NCBI RefSeq assembly: GCF_025802015.1
Contig: NZ_JAOYFC010000001.1
Location: 1,364,001-1,428,000 of the forward strand
Length of the DNA stretch: 64,000 nt
Direction of reading: 5' to 3'
Source: Falsihalocynthiibacter halioticoli
GTDB lineage: Bacteria; Pseudomonadota; Alphaproteobacteria; Rhodobacterales; Rhodobacteraceae
A program made the translations under genes and the position numbers. Under the pieces are notes generated by a model, which had not been told where the DNA came from, did no database searches, and saw only the letters and a list, made by a program, of their open reading frames with translations. Positions within the stretch are counted from its first letter, which is position 1. Every line of letters starts with the position of its first letter. This document shows positions 52,879-62,329 of this stretch, one piece after another.

Positions 52879-53717
52879 CGCCCACATGGACGTCGGATAA
52901 GGCCCCCACACCGGTTAAGATCGGGGTCGGTGGCGTTGTGCGCGCCGTTTTGCGGGGTGTTCCGCTGCTTCTTTTGACGAGCATTTGCTTGATATTGATG
53001 CTTTTGCTGCGTCTTATCGAGCAGCCTATTTACGGCGTTCGGCGGCCGTTTACGCCTTATCTTACGTTGTTTGTATGTCGGAATGCCTTTCGCATTTTGG
53101 GCATGGGATATAGCGCCGAGGGCGAGATCATGCGCCACAAAGGGGCGGTTGTTGCCAATCATGGCTCTTGGTTGGATATCTTTGCGCTGAATGCGCAGAA
53201 CCGTATTTACTTTGTTGCCAAGGCCGAGGTGGCCTCGTGGCCAGGGATCGGCTGGCTCGCGCGGGCGACAGGAACAGTGTTCATCGCGCGAAAAGTAACA
53301 GACGCCCACAAACACCGCGACACCTTTACCGAACGGCTGCTTGCGGGGCATAAGCTGTTGTTTTTCCCCGAGGGAACTTCAACCGACGCTTTGAGGGTTT
53401 TGCGTTTTAAATCAACGCTTTTCGCTGCGTTCCTCACAGACAAAATTAAGCCCGAAGCATGGGTGCAGCCCGTGAGCGTTGTGTATACCGCGCCTGAAGG
53501 TGCACCTGTGGATTTCTATGGCTGGTGGGGCGATATGAGTTTTGGGCCGCATATGCTCAAGGTTTTGGCGGCGCGTAAGGCTGGATCCGTGAAGGTGATT
53601 TATCATCCACCTTACCGTGCCGCAGATTACGACTGCCGTAAGAAACTAGCCGCGGATTGCGAGGCCGCGGTCCGCTCTGGGGTCGAGAAAACACTTGGAG
53701 ACGCCTACGCCGGTTAA
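52875..53717 (+). CDS. olsA: Lysophospholipid/lyso-ornithine lipid O-acyltransferase OlsA
   Basis: Adds the second acyl chain, on the 3-hydroxyl group of lyso-ornithine lipid, or acylates lysophosphatidate. The 280-residue PlsC-family protein has an N-terminal membrane helix (LLLLTSICLILMLLLRL), the NHxxxxD motif NHGSWLD near residue 94 and FFPEGTSTD near 158. GTG start at 52875, overlapping the olsB stop. OlsA is also expected to serve the GlsB/other aminolipid branch encoded by the paralogue at 498. Confidence 0.87.
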   Translation: MTPTWTSDKAPTPVKIGVGGVVRAVLRGVPLLLLTSICLILMLLLRLIEQPIYGVRRPFTPYLTLFVCRNAFRILGMGYSAEGEIMRHKGAVVANHGSWLDIFALNAQNRIYFVAKAEVASWPGIGWLARATGTVFIARKVTDAHKHRDTFTERLLAGHKLLFFPEGTSTDALRVLRFKSTLFAAFLTDKIKPEAWVQPVSVVYTAPEGAPVDFYGWWGDMSFGPHMLKVLAARKAGSVKVIYHPPYRAADYDCRKKLAADCEAAVRSGVEKTLGDAYAG

Positions 53718-53730
53718 CGGCCTTCGCAGA

Positions 53731-54390
53731 TTACCCGCGAAGCGGTGCGAGGAGCGCGTTGAGGCTTTCTGCTGGTGCGTCGTGGCTCCAGATTTCTGGG
53801 CCAACACCGAAGAAATCCGTAAACGGCGCCAATGCCGCAATGAGGTCCTCATCAAGTGCGCCCTCGGCAACCACAGGGACCTCGATCATTTCTGACCACC
53901 ACTGAAACAAGTCAAGTTCGGCGCGGCTTCCATCACCCAGCGGTGTCAACCCGACGGGGCCAAATGCAATGTAATCTGCGCCCGCTTCGCCAGCGGTCAT
54001 GCCGTCATGCTGCGAGTGGCCACAATAGGCGCCGATAATTGCGTCAGGCCCAAGTTCTTTGCGGGTGTTGCGTACAGAGTTGCCCGTATTGCCGAGATGC
54101 ACGCCATCAAGTCCAAGACGTTCGACCAAAGGAATATGCTTGTCCATCACAATGGCAATGTCGCGCTCGTGACAGATTGCGCGCAGGGCGTCGGCGGCGC
54201 GGCAAATGCGGTCTTCGTCTTGCGTTGCCATAGAAAGCCGCACACAGGCGATCTCGTTGCTGTCGAGAACCCGCGCAAAGACATCAGGAAAGGTTGAAAG
54301 CTCGAATTCTGGCGGCGTGATCAGATAAGTTTGCGGCACAAGCGGTGTGTCTTGGGTATCTGTTGCGGGCATGTCTTTTACCTCGGCCAT
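53731..54390 (-). CDS. ThiE-like thiamine phosphate synthase family protein
   Basis: A 219-residue TIM barrel resembling ThiE/TenI. Seen: YLITPPEFE at the start, VMDKHIPLVERLGLDGVHLGN near residue 85, and DYIAFGPVGLTPLG near 140, with the FGP segment typical of pyrophosphate binding. The first pyrophosphate-binding residues of true ThiE (QLR-K) are altered to CVRLSMA. No other thiamine gene is nearby, so a related pathway or salvage function is possible. It converges with olsA. Confidence 0.8.
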   Translation of the reverse strand: MAEVKDMPATDTQDTPLVPQTYLITPPEFELSTFPDVFARVLDSNEIACVRLSMATQDEDRICRAADALRAICHERDIAIVMDKHIPLVERLGLDGVHLGNTGNSVRNTRKELGPDAIIGAYCGHSQHDGMTAGEAGADYIAFGPVGLTPLGDGSRAELDLFQWWSEMIEVPVVAEGALDEDLIAALAPFTDFFGVGPEIWSHDAPAESLNALLAPLRG

Positions 54391-54464
54391 CTCGGACTCC
54401 TTGAAGCTCTTCCCGTTCGTTTAACGGTGTTCGGCGGTGTTGTAACGGGCTTTTTTCGTCCCGA

Positions 54465-54794
54465 TTACTTCGGGGGCAGGTCTTTGACGTTTTCGAGCGA
54501 AAGATCAATTAAAATTCTGCGGCGCGTATCATCGGATATGGCGTCTTCGTTTGCGTCAATCATACCGCCCATGGGACGACCGGTAAAAGACAAGGGCGCT
54601 GTGCCTTCAACCTTGAGCGCTTCGGCTTCGCGCGGCTTTCCGGGGCGGAACATACCACCGCCTTTGTGAACACCACAGACCATGTGTCCGTTCAATTGGA
54701 AGCACAGGCCGCCGAACATCTTGCGCTCGGTGATACCGTCCAGATCGGCCAGATCATCGCGCAATAACTGCGCCAGCCCTTCGTCATATGCCAT
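54465..54794 (-). CDS. TfoX/Sxy N-terminal domain protein
   Basis: A 109-residue protein: LLRDDLADLDGITERKMFGG and LCFQLNGHMVCGV match the TfoX/Sxy N-terminal domain, LSFTGRPMGGM the following segment. The C-terminal TfoX domain of competence regulators is absent. Such single-domain proteins are common in Rhodobacterales; a competence role is not established. The open frame to 55157 overlaps trmJ; the ATG at 54794 with GAGAGGCGCGAT before it is chosen. Confidence 0.82.
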   Translation of the reverse strand: MAYDEGLAQLLRDDLADLDGITERKMFGGLCFQLNGHMVCGVHKGGGMFRPGKPREAEALKVEGTAPLSFTGRPMGGMIDANEDAISDDTRRRILIDLSLENVKDLPPK

Positions 54795-54887
54795 ATCGCG
54801 CCTCTCTTTCCTGTGGTCTGTCTCTTGCGTCCGTCGTTTTGCGAGCGTAACACATCCGAAATCCGTGGCAAAAGAAAGCGTTTGACC

Positions 54888-55646
54888 GTGAGCGATAAGA
54901 ATTGGAGCGGGCCGCAGCCGGCCTTTGTTTTGGTACGCCCACAAATGGGCGAGAATATCGGCGGCGCGGCGCGGGCTATGTGGAATTTCGGGCTGGACCG
55001 GATGCGGATCGTTGATCCGCGCGACGGCTGGCCAAATCAGAAGGCCGTTGCAATGGCGAGCGGCGCGGGGCGATTGCTGGATGAGGCGGGGCTGTATGAT
55101 GATGTGCCTGATGCGCTTGCCGATTGTAACTATGTCTTTGCCACGACGGCGCGCCATCGGGGATTGACCAAGCCCGTGATGTCACCTGAACGCGCGATGG
55201 AACATGCACGCGCATTGATCGCCGAGGGAAAAAAGGTCGGCGTGATGTTTGGTCCTGAGCGTTCGGGCCTTGAAAACGAGGATGTTGCGCGGGCCAATGC
55301 GATCATTTCCGTTCCGGTCAATCCGGAGTTCCCTTCGCTCAACCTTGCACAATGTGTGTTGCTGACGGCCTATGAGTGGCGGCGTCAATCTGAAACGGTC
55401 GTGCCGGAAACGGTTGAGATGGCAAAAACCGAGTTCGCAGAAGGGCTTGAGGTCGAGAAGCTGGGCGATCATTTCGAACAGAGGTTAGAAGACGCAGGGT
55501 TCTTCTTCCCTGAGGCCAAGGCTGCCAACATGAAACTCAATCTGCGCAATATGTGGGCGCGGATGCCGCTTACACGCTCGGATGTTCAGATGCTTCACGG
55601 GATGCTACGCCAGATGGTGCGTTGGAAAGAACGTGGCGATGAATAA
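54888..55646 (+). CDS. tRNA/rRNA 2'-O-methyltransferase, TrmJ-like SPOUT protein
   Basis: A 252-residue SpoU/TrmJ-family methyltransferase. The N-terminal motif FVLVRPQMGENIGGAARAM, motif 2 VGVMFGPERSGLENED near residue 118 and motif 3 ISVPVNPEFPSLNLAQCV near 140 are intact and define the trefoil-knot SAM site. TrmJ modifies position 32 of tRNAs. The frame is open to 54813, but the conserved region starts just after a GTG at 54888, which is chosen without a strong ribosome-binding site; this start is uncertain. The promoter region is shared with divergent tfoX. Confidence 0.87.
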   Translation: MSDKNWSGPQPAFVLVRPQMGENIGGAARAMWNFGLDRMRIVDPRDGWPNQKAVAMASGAGRLLDEAGLYDDVPDALADCNYVFATTARHRGLTKPVMSPERAMEHARALIAEGKKVGVMFGPERSGLENEDVARANAIISVPVNPEFPSLNLAQCVLLTAYEWRRQSETVVPETVEMAKTEFAEGLEVEKLGDHFEQRLEDAGFFFPEAKAANMKLNLRNMWARMPLTRSDVQMLHGMLRQMVRWKERGDE

Positions 55647-55762
55647 GCGCCTTGCGACGTTAAATTCACACCAAGCGAAAATGGGCCGTTGAAGCCTATG
55701 GGATCAAAGCCTAAATTCGCGGCAACATATCGCCGCAGGATCGGGTGAGGGAAAGGGCAGCC

Positions 55763-56902
55763 ATGTCAAAGCCACGCAGTATTTTCGAAGAGGTTTCCGA
55801 ACAGGAGAAGCCATCAACTCCAACGCCGGGTGGCATTGATCGTGCACCCAAAGGAGCGCGGCGCGGGATTCGGCTCTGGCTGATGGTGTTATTTCTGATG
55901 GTTGCGGCGATGGTCGTAATTGGCGGGCTTACGCGCTTAACGGATTCCGGCCTTTCGATTACGGAATGGAAACCTGTTACGGGGGCTGTGCCACCAATGT
56001 CTGCGGAGGCATGGGACGGCGAATTCCAGAAATACAGGGAAACACCTCAATATGAGGCGCTGAACCGCGGGATGGAGCTTGCGGAGTTCAAGTTCATCTA
56101 TTGGTGGGAATGGGGCCACAGACAGCTTGGCCGCACGGTTGGTCTGGTCTGGGCGCTTGGGTTCCTCGGGTTTCTGGCGACGAAAAACATTCCAACGGGT
56201 TGGACAGGACGGCTCTTGCTGCTCGGTGCGCTTGGCGGATTGCAGGGGGCGATTGGCTGGTGGATGGTGGCGTCCGGCCTTAAGGACGGGATGATCGCTG
56301 TGGCCTCTTATCGGCTTGCGGTTCACCTTGGGTTGGCCTTCCTGATCCTTGGGTTCCTTGGATGGTACATCCTTCTTCTGGGTCGAAGCGAGGCAGAGTT
56401 ACTCAAGGCGCGGCGTGACCGCGAGGGCAAGCTCTTCTCCATGTCAACGGGCCTCATGCATTTCAGCATGGTGCAAATCTTGATTGGTGCGCTTGTGGCC
56501 GGAATTGACGCGGGGCGTACGTTTACCGATTGGCCGTTGATGGCAGGTGGGTTCTTCCCCATTGGCATGTTCGAGCTGACACCGTTTTGGACCAATTTCT
56601 TTGAAAACCCCGGACTGGTTCAGTTTATGCACCGGATCGTTGGGTATCTGTTGCTGATCTTTACATTCATTGTGTGGCGCAAGAGCCGTGCGAGCGGGAA
56701 ATTGGCCGTGCGGCGTGGGTTTGACCTCGTGTTGGGCATGATGGTGCTTCAGGCCGTTCTTGGGGTTCTGACCGTTTGGAACGCGGCACCACTCTCAATC
56801 GCGATCCAACACCAAATTGGCGCGATTATCCTGTGGGTGCTGATTCTGCGGGCGCGTTTCATGACGCAATATCCACCCGAACAAACAATCCGGAGGGCCT
56901 AA
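55763..56902 (+). CDS. ctaA: Heme A synthase, COX15 type
   Basis: Oxidises the C8 methyl of heme O to a formyl group to make heme A for aa3-type cytochrome oxidase. The 379-residue integral membrane protein has about eight hydrophobic helices; the first contains GLTRLTDSGLSITEWKPVTG near residue 55 and the heme-ligand histidines lie in FIYWWEWGHRQLGR and FMHRIVGYLL. The alphaproteobacterial (type 2) form is longer than the Bacillus one, as here. The start at ATG 55763 follows GGGAAAGGG. The M32 peptidase starts 1 base after its stop. Confidence 0.94.
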   Translation: MSKPRSIFEEVSEQEKPSTPTPGGIDRAPKGARRGIRLWLMVLFLMVAAMVVIGGLTRLTDSGLSITEWKPVTGAVPPMSAEAWDGEFQKYRETPQYEALNRGMELAEFKFIYWWEWGHRQLGRTVGLVWALGFLGFLATKNIPTGWTGRLLLLGALGGLQGAIGWWMVASGLKDGMIAVASYRLAVHLGLAFLILGFLGWYILLLGRSEAELLKARRDREGKLFSMSTGLMHFSMVQILIGALVAGIDAGRTFTDWPLMAGGFFPIGMFELTPFWTNFFENPGLVQFMHRIVGYLLLIFTFIVWRKSRASGKLAVRRGFDLVLGMMVLQAVLGVLTVWNAAPLSIAIQHQIGAIILWVLILRARFMTQYPPEQTIRRA

Positions 56903-56903
56903 C

Positions 56904-58397
56904 GTGGCTGACAAGACCGCTGCAACATACAACGAGCTTATGGGCTTTGTGCGCGAAACCTGTGCGCTAGGCGAGATTGCGGGCCGTTTGGGCTGGGATC
57001 AGGAAACGATGATGGCTCCGGGGTCGGCGCCTCAACGGGCCGAAGAAATGGCTGCAATGGAGTCGGTTCTGCACGCCCGCAAAATGGATGCACGGGTCGG
57101 CGAATGGCTTGATGCGCTTGAGGGGGCGGACATTGGAGAGGTCGAGGCAGCACAGCTTCGCCTGATCCGTCGTGAGTTTGACCGCGCGACCAAGGTTCCT
57201 GCTAAGCTGGCGTCCGAAATTGCTCGGGTGACTTCTGCTGCGCAGGGGATTTGGGCCGAGGCCCGTGCCGCCGAAAACTTCGCCGATTTTGCGCCGACTT
57301 TGGAAAAGGTCGTTGCCTTGCGCCGCGAAGAAGCGGATGCGCTCGCCCAAGGCGGGGACCGGTATGATGCATTGTTGCAGGATTATGAGCCAGGCACCTC
57401 AGCCGCCGAAATCAGTACAATGTTTGACAACATGCGCCCGCGTCTTGTGGCGTTGCGCGAGCGTATCCTTGGCTCGGAGTTCACACCCGTTGCCCTGACG
57501 CGTGATTTTGACATTGACGCGCAGATGAGTCTCTCAAACGAGCTTGCGATCGGTTTCGGGTATGATTTCACCCGTGGGCGGCTTGATAAAGCGGTGCACC
57601 CGTTCTCGAGCGGGTCTGGTAATGATGTGCGGATAACCACGCGCACGGCGGCACAAGATCCGTTCAACTGCATCTATTCCACAATCCACGAGGTTGGCCA
57701 CGCCTGTTACGAGCAAAATATCTCACAGGATTATCTGCTCACACCACTTGGGCGCGGCGTTTCTATGGGGGTTCACGAAAGTCAGAGCCGCATCTATGAA
57801 AACCAGATCGGGCGTAGTGCTGCTTATACGTCCTATCTGTTTGCCAAGATGAAAGACGCCTTTGGTGATATCGGTGTGGCCGATGCGGAGGCGTTCTTTG
57901 CGACTGTGAACCGCGTGCGTTCTGGATATATTCGCACTGAAGCCGATGAAATCCACTACAACTTGCATGTCATGCTGCGGTTTGATCTGGAACAGCAGCT
58001 TATCTCTGGCGCGCTCGACGTTGCGGACCTTCCCGATGCGTGGAACACGCGGTTTGAATCCGACTTTGGCGTTGCTGTTGATAAACCAAGCAACGGGTGT
58101 TTGCAGGATGTGCATTGGTCTGTGGGCTTATTTGGCTATTTCCCGACATACTCGCTGGGTAACCTTTACGCTGGCTGCCTGAACGAGGCGATGCACGCAG
58201 CGGAACCAGGTCTGGACGCAGAATTTGCCAAAGGTGATACAAGCCGCGCAACAGCATGGTTGGCACAGAACGTGCAGCAACACGGCGGGCGCTATACGTC
58301 AGCGGACGTCATCACGCGCGCATGTGGCAAAGAGCCAAGCGAAGCGCCACTGTTGGCGTATCTCGAAGAGAAATTTGGCCGGATTTATAACCTGTAA
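56904..58397 (+). CDS. M32-family carboxypeptidase (Taq type)
   Basis: A 497-residue cytosolic metallo-carboxypeptidase. The zinc motif HEVGH is at residues 262-266 in YSTIHEVGHACYEQ, the third-ligand glutamate follows in GVHESQSRIYENQIG, and IRTEADEIHYNLHVMLRFDLE near 350 is highly typical. It uses a GTG start at 56904, after GGAGGGCC, and its frame follows ctaA directly, so the two are co-transcribed. The physiological substrate is peptides from general turnover; no link to heme is known. Confidence 0.93.
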   Translation: MADKTAATYNELMGFVRETCALGEIAGRLGWDQETMMAPGSAPQRAEEMAAMESVLHARKMDARVGEWLDALEGADIGEVEAAQLRLIRREFDRATKVPAKLASEIARVTSAAQGIWAEARAAENFADFAPTLEKVVALRREEADALAQGGDRYDALLQDYEPGTSAAEISTMFDNMRPRLVALRERILGSEFTPVALTRDFDIDAQMSLSNELAIGFGYDFTRGRLDKAVHPFSSGSGNDVRITTRTAAQDPFNCIYSTIHEVGHACYEQNISQDYLLTPLGRGVSMGVHESQSRIYENQIGRSAAYTSYLFAKMKDAFGDIGVADAEAFFATVNRVRSGYIRTEADEIHYNLHVMLRFDLEQQLISGALDVADLPDAWNTRFESDFGVAVDKPSNGCLQDVHWSVGLFGYFPTYSLGNLYAGCLNEAMHAAEPGLDAEFAKGDTSRATAWLAQNVQQHGGRYTSADVITRACGKEPSEAPLLAYLEEKFGRIYNL

Positions 58398-58409
58398 TTG
58401 GTCAAAGGG

Positions 58410-58432
58410 GGGCGGTGGTAAACCTGCCGCCC
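58410..58432. terminator. Stem-loop between convergent M32 peptidase and CorC-like genes
   Basis: GGGCGG (58410-58415) and CCGCCC (58427-58432) form a 6-base-pair stem in the 34-base gap between two convergent stops. It may act in both directions, though no T-run follows. Confidence 0.5.
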
Positions 58433-59778
58433 TATGTCACTAACGGCCGGATTTTCAGCTTGGAAATCCGGTTGCCATCCATTTCCATAATCTCGAAACG
58501 GAAGCCATGGAACGAGTAAACTTGTCCCTTTGACGGGATACGCTGCGCTTCGTGGATCACAAGCCCAGCAATGGTATTGGCTTCTTCATCCGGCAAAGAC
58601 CAATCCGTCGCACGGTTCAGGTCGCGGATGGTTGCGGCTCCATCCACAAGGAATTGACCATCCTCGGTTTTCTCGTGAACTGGCGCGTCGGTGATGTCGA
58701 ATTCATCGGTGATCTCGCCCACGATTTCTTCAAGGATATCTTCGAGCGTGATCAGCCCCTGAAGCGCTCCGTACTCATCCACGACCAACGCAAAATGCGT
58801 GCGACGGCGCAGGAACTGGTGCATTTGGTCGTCGAGCGTTGCGGTTTCGGGAATGAAGTAGGGTTCCGACGCGATATCCATCAGGTCAATCTCGGCCAGT
58901 GCATCCCGCGCAGACCCGCTCTCGCGCGAAAGATCATGGATGGCGCGCAACAGGCTTTTGGCGTGAATGACACCGACGATATTTTCCGGCTCGTTCCGAT
59001 ACAGTGGTAAGCGCGTATGACGGCTCTTGAGGCATTGCTCCAGAACCACATCGGTGGTGAGGTCCGCATCGATCATCTCGATCTGGCTGCGGTGAAGCAT
59101 GATCTCTTCAACTGTGCGCTCGGAAAGGTCCAGCGCGCCAAGGATACGGTCGCGGTCTTCTTTTTCGACAACCCCTTCGGAGTGGCCAAGAGAGATCGCG
59201 CCAGCAATCTCGTCGCGCACAGCAAGGATTGCGCCGTCAGGGTCTGTTTGGATGCCAAACACGCGCAATACGCCGCGCACCAACATTCTGACAAAGGCAA
59301 CGACAGGCGCGAATATTTTGATAACCAGTGCAATCGGCCCGCTGACGGCGCTGGCTGCGGTTTCAGCGTTGGTGATCGCATAGGTTTTCGGCAGCACTTC
59401 GGCAAAGATCAGGACCAGCAAGGTCATGACCAGCGTTGCCAATGCCACACCGCTTTCGCCGTAAAGTCGGGTAAACAGAGCGGTGGCAAGCGAAGTTGCG
59501 AGGATGTTGACGAGGTTGTTGCCCAAGAGCACCGAGCCGATCAGCTTTTCACTGTCCTCGGTTATGTCGAGCGCGCGTTCGGCCCCGCGAGAGCCCTTGT
59601 CGGCCATATTGCGCAATTTTCCGCGCGAGGCGGCGGTTAGCGCAGTTTCGGAGCCGGAAAAGAAAGCCGAGAAAATCAGAAGTGCAAAAATTGCACCGGC
59701 GGAAATCATGAGGGCGGTGTCAAACACGAGGCCAGAAACATCCAATTGGTTGCGGTATGCCAGCACTATGCCAGCCAT
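58432..59778 (-). CDS. HlyC/CorC family membrane protein (CNNM + CBS domains)
   Basis: A 448-residue protein with an N-terminal CNNM-type membrane domain of about four helices (LMISAGAIFALLIFSAFFSG through the VMTLLVLIFAEVLPKTYA block near 130), then a CBS pair (LPLYRNEPENIVGVIHAKSL, FALVVDEYGALQGLITLEDI) and a CorC_HlyC C-terminal domain with PDEEANTIAGLVI. It fits Mg2+/Co2+ efflux transporters; older hemolysin annotation is misleading. It is divergent from nothing else on its strand and lies downstream of xerD. Confidence 0.9.
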   Translation of the reverse strand: MAGIVLAYRNQLDVSGLVFDTALMISAGAIFALLIFSAFFSGSETALTAASRGKLRNMADKGSRGAERALDITEDSEKLIGSVLLGNNLVNILATSLATALFTRLYGESGVALATLVMTLLVLIFAEVLPKTYAITNAETAASAVSGPIALVIKIFAPVVAFVRMLVRGVLRVFGIQTDPDGAILAVRDEIAGAISLGHSEGVVEKEDRDRILGALDLSERTVEEIMLHRSQIEMIDADLTTDVVLEQCLKSRHTRLPLYRNEPENIVGVIHAKSLLRAIHDLSRESGSARDALAEIDLMDIASEPYFIPETATLDDQMHQFLRRRTHFALVVDEYGALQGLITLEDILEEIVGEITDEFDITDAPVHEKTEDGQFLVDGAATIRDLNRATDWSLPDEEANTIAGLVIHEAQRIPSKGQVYSFHGFRFEIMEMDGNRISKLKIRPLVT

Positions 59779-59848
59779 TCCGTTATGGGGCGCAAACCCC
59801 GCCGGTTCAAGACGAGGGGGTGAATTTTGGTGCGGTTATCGGGATTTG

Positions 59849-60790
59849 CTAGTCAGGTTTGGCCAAAGGGTGGTGTTCAAGCACCAGAGATTGCAAGCGT
59901 TCCTCTAGCACATGTGTATAGATTTCGGTGCTCGACAAATCCGCATGGCCCATGAGTGTCTGGATCACACGAAGGTCCGCGCCATTTGCCAGAAGGTGTG
60001 TGGCAAAGGCATGGCGAAGGCGGTGAGGAGTGACAGAAGACGGATCAACACCCGCCGCAACGGCGATTTCCTTGATCAGCGCATAGAACCGATGCCGCGT
60101 GAGGTGTCCGAGTTTGCTACGAGAGGGGAACAGGAAAGGCGAGGGCGGTGTGCCGTGTTCAATGCGCTCCACCTCTTCCTGTGCGTCACGCGTTTCAAGC
60201 CACGCCTCCAAAGCGTCACGCGCCGGCGGAGATAGAGGTACAAGCCGTTCTTTGCTGCCTTTGCCTTTGATCAGCAGCATTTGCGGATTCCCTCGCGCAG
60301 AGGCGACAGGCAGGCTCACAAGCTCCGTCACACGCATGCCACTCGCATAGAGAAGTTCCATCAGGCATGTGTTGCGCAAACGGTCGGTCTTGTTCCGTCC
60401 TTGCGATTTTGCGGCCTCAAGAAGGCGGTCTACATCGTTCTCTGACAGGGTTTTTGGCAGTCGCTTGCTCCGTCCTGGTCCGCGGATTTGCAGGGCAGGG
60501 TGATCTTCGCGGAGCCCTTCTTCATAGGCGAAACGGTAGTAGCTCTTGATAGCTGAAAGCCTGCGTCCGCGCGTGGATTGCGAGAACCCCTGTGCGTCAC
60601 AATGGATCAAATAGTCCTCAACCGTGTCGCGAACGGCGCTGTTGAGAGTTTCCTTCTTGCTGGCAAGAAACTCTGCATAGTCTTGCAAATCCCGCCGATA
60701 GGCCTCTTGGGTGTTGGGCGAGGAATTGCGCTCTGCCACCTGCGCCAGAATGAAATCTTCGATTTCGCGGTGCATTTGGGCGAGTGACAT
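59849..60790 (-). CDS. xerD: Tyrosine recombinase XerD
   Basis: Resolves chromosome dimers at dif together with XerC and FtsK. The 313-residue protein has an N-terminal SAM-like core-binding domain (residues 1-100, SPNTQEAYRRDLQDYAEFL) and the catalytic domain with R in LLYASGMRVTELVSLPV, HRLRHAFATHLL near 255, and the H and nucleophilic Y in LMGHADLSSTEIYTHV near 275-290. There is no phage gene nearby, and it sits in a conserved chromosomal neighbourhood, so it is a housekeeping Xer protein rather than an integrase. Confidence 0.93.
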   Translation of the reverse strand: MSLAQMHREIEDFILAQVAERNSSPNTQEAYRRDLQDYAEFLASKKETLNSAVRDTVEDYLIHCDAQGFSQSTRGRRLSAIKSYYRFAYEEGLREDHPALQIRGPGRSKRLPKTLSENDVDRLLEAAKSQGRNKTDRLRNTCLMELLYASGMRVTELVSLPVASARGNPQMLLIKGKGSKERLVPLSPPARDALEAWLETRDAQEEVERIEHGTPPSPFLFPSRSKLGHLTRHRFYALIKEIAVAAGVDPSSVTPHRLRHAFATHLLANGADLRVIQTLMGHADLSSTEIYTHVLEERLQSLVLEHHPLAKPD

Positions 60791-60792
60791 GA

Positions 60793-62328
60793 TCAGCTCC
60801 GTTCAAGCAGCATAAGTTGCAAGGCCGCCCGGCGCGCCACATCCTCAAGACCAAGAGCACGAAGCGTCGTAAGCCCCGCGGCAATATCGTCCGGATCGCC
60901 GGTGCTGCCCCGTTCAAAAAGCGTCATCGCCGACAAGATCGCACGTCCAATCTCGCCATTCTTGAGCATCGCTGCTTCGGCAGGCGGCGGAGTCAGGGTG
61001 TTAAACCCGTCCACAATCGCACGTGCCTTTGAAGAGGACAGACCATGGAGTTTGGGCATACCTTTGGCCAAATCAACGAGGAAACGATCTTCTGCTGTAT
61101 CTGGTGCGTATTGAAGGGCTACGGTTTCGTAGTCGTCCGTTAACAGCCCGAGGTGAAACCGCGTCCGCGCCGTTTCCGGGTCAAGCAGCAAAGGCGCAAG
61201 CAAAGGGGTATAGTAGCGCGCGAAGGGGGTAAGCAGGCTGGCCTCTGCCATGGCGCTTTGTGCTTTTGGCAATGTTAAAGCCACGCCAGCGGTGTCCTTA
61301 GCGCGCAGCGCGTCATCAAAATTTTGAACTGCCGCAACACGGTCCCACAAGCCGCCAGAAGCTGGTGGTTTGCGATCTGTATAGAGCGGGAACAAAACGT
61401 TGTCGGCCACAGCGCCAGAGGCCGCGAGTTTCTCTGCAGCCTGAAGGCGCGCGCGCCATCCGTTGTTCTTGTTGAGATCGGTTTGTGCAAATGCGCGGGG
61501 CAAATGGGTTGTTGGAATCGGTTCGCCAATCGCTTCATAGAGTCGGAAAGTCAGCGGTGAAGGCCGTGCGATCAACGGCAATTCATCCGCGCCCTCGAAA
61601 AGCTCAGGATCAAGGAACCGCGCCAGAAGCTCGTCTTCCTCTTCCGAAATATAGCCAAGTGCACGCCCGGTTTCCAAGGTCAGCGCCGCAGCATTCCAAT
61701 CTCCTGTCCGCGCAAGGCAAAACACGCGGGCAGGCAAGGTTGGTGCCATGGTAGCGGTGTTTTGCAGGTTTTCGCAGGCCGCGGTTTCGACGCCGATCAA
61801 CAACGCGATGTCGAAATAGCGGCGGAACATCTCTGCGGATTCTGTGCCAGTAATTTCCATCAATGACGCCGCTTGGTCGAGTGCGCCAATATCGAGCAGC
61901 TTGTCGATGCGGGCTTGAAACAAAACCGCGCGCGGATCGGTGTCAGATGGCGGAGAAACTTCGGCAAGAAGCAGCTTCATCAGAAGCGCTTGCAACGCAG
62001 GGTATGTCTCTACGGGTTGGGACAAAAGGGCGCGCGCAAGATCTTCGCTCGGGGTTGGACCCCACAATTCACGCGGGAACCCTGTCACGCTAACAGGGAG
62101 CAAGCCCACTCCATCCCGCGATGGTTGCCCAAGCGGAGATGTCTCGATCTCCTCGATCGCAGCGGAGTCGGTCACGTCGGAATTTGGTGCGGTCTGCGGT
62201 GTCACAACCGTTTCCGACAACCAGTCAATCGCCGATAGCGGCTCTTCTTGCTGCGCGACAACAGGAGCGGAAAAACCGGAAAAGAGCGCGGCAACCGCCA
62301 CGGTTTTCAAAAGAAATGCCCTGCGCAC
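60793..62328 (-). CDS. Secreted helical-repeat-like protein of unknown function
   Basis: A 511-residue protein with a signal peptide (FLLKTVAVAALFSGFSAPVV, cut near VAQQ), so it is periplasmic. The body is Ala/Leu-rich with segments such as LDIGALDQAASLMEITGTE and LTLETGRALGYISEEEDEL that resemble tetratricopeptide-like helical pairs, but no repeat is exact. I recognise no named family. It starts at GTG 62328, right after the 44-residue membrane protein, and its stop is two bases before the xerD start, so the three look like one operon. This link to xerD is positional only. Confidence 0.72.
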   Translation of the reverse strand: MRRAFLLKTVAVAALFSGFSAPVVAQQEEPLSAIDWLSETVVTPQTAPNSDVTDSAAIEEIETSPLGQPSRDGVGLLPVSVTGFPRELWGPTPSEDLARALLSQPVETYPALQALLMKLLLAEVSPPSDTDPRAVLFQARIDKLLDIGALDQAASLMEITGTESAEMFRRYFDIALLIGVETAACENLQNTATMAPTLPARVFCLARTGDWNAAALTLETGRALGYISEEEDELLARFLDPELFEGADELPLIARPSPLTFRLYEAIGEPIPTTHLPRAFAQTDLNKNNGWRARLQAAEKLAASGAVADNVLFPLYTDRKPPASGGLWDRVAAVQNFDDALRAKDTAGVALTLPKAQSAMAEASLLTPFARYYTPLLAPLLLDPETARTRFHLGLLTDDYETVALQYAPDTAEDRFLVDLAKGMPKLHGLSSSKARAIVDGFNTLTPPPAEAAMLKNGEIGRAILSAMTLFERGSTGDPDDIAAGLTTLRALGLEDVARRAALQLMLLERS

Positions 62329-62329
62329 G

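Noticed and set aside
59849..60790. Tyrosine recombinase as a phage or island integrase
   Set aside because: The sequence pattern is that of XerD, and its neighbours are core genes; no attachment site or tRNA is adjacent.
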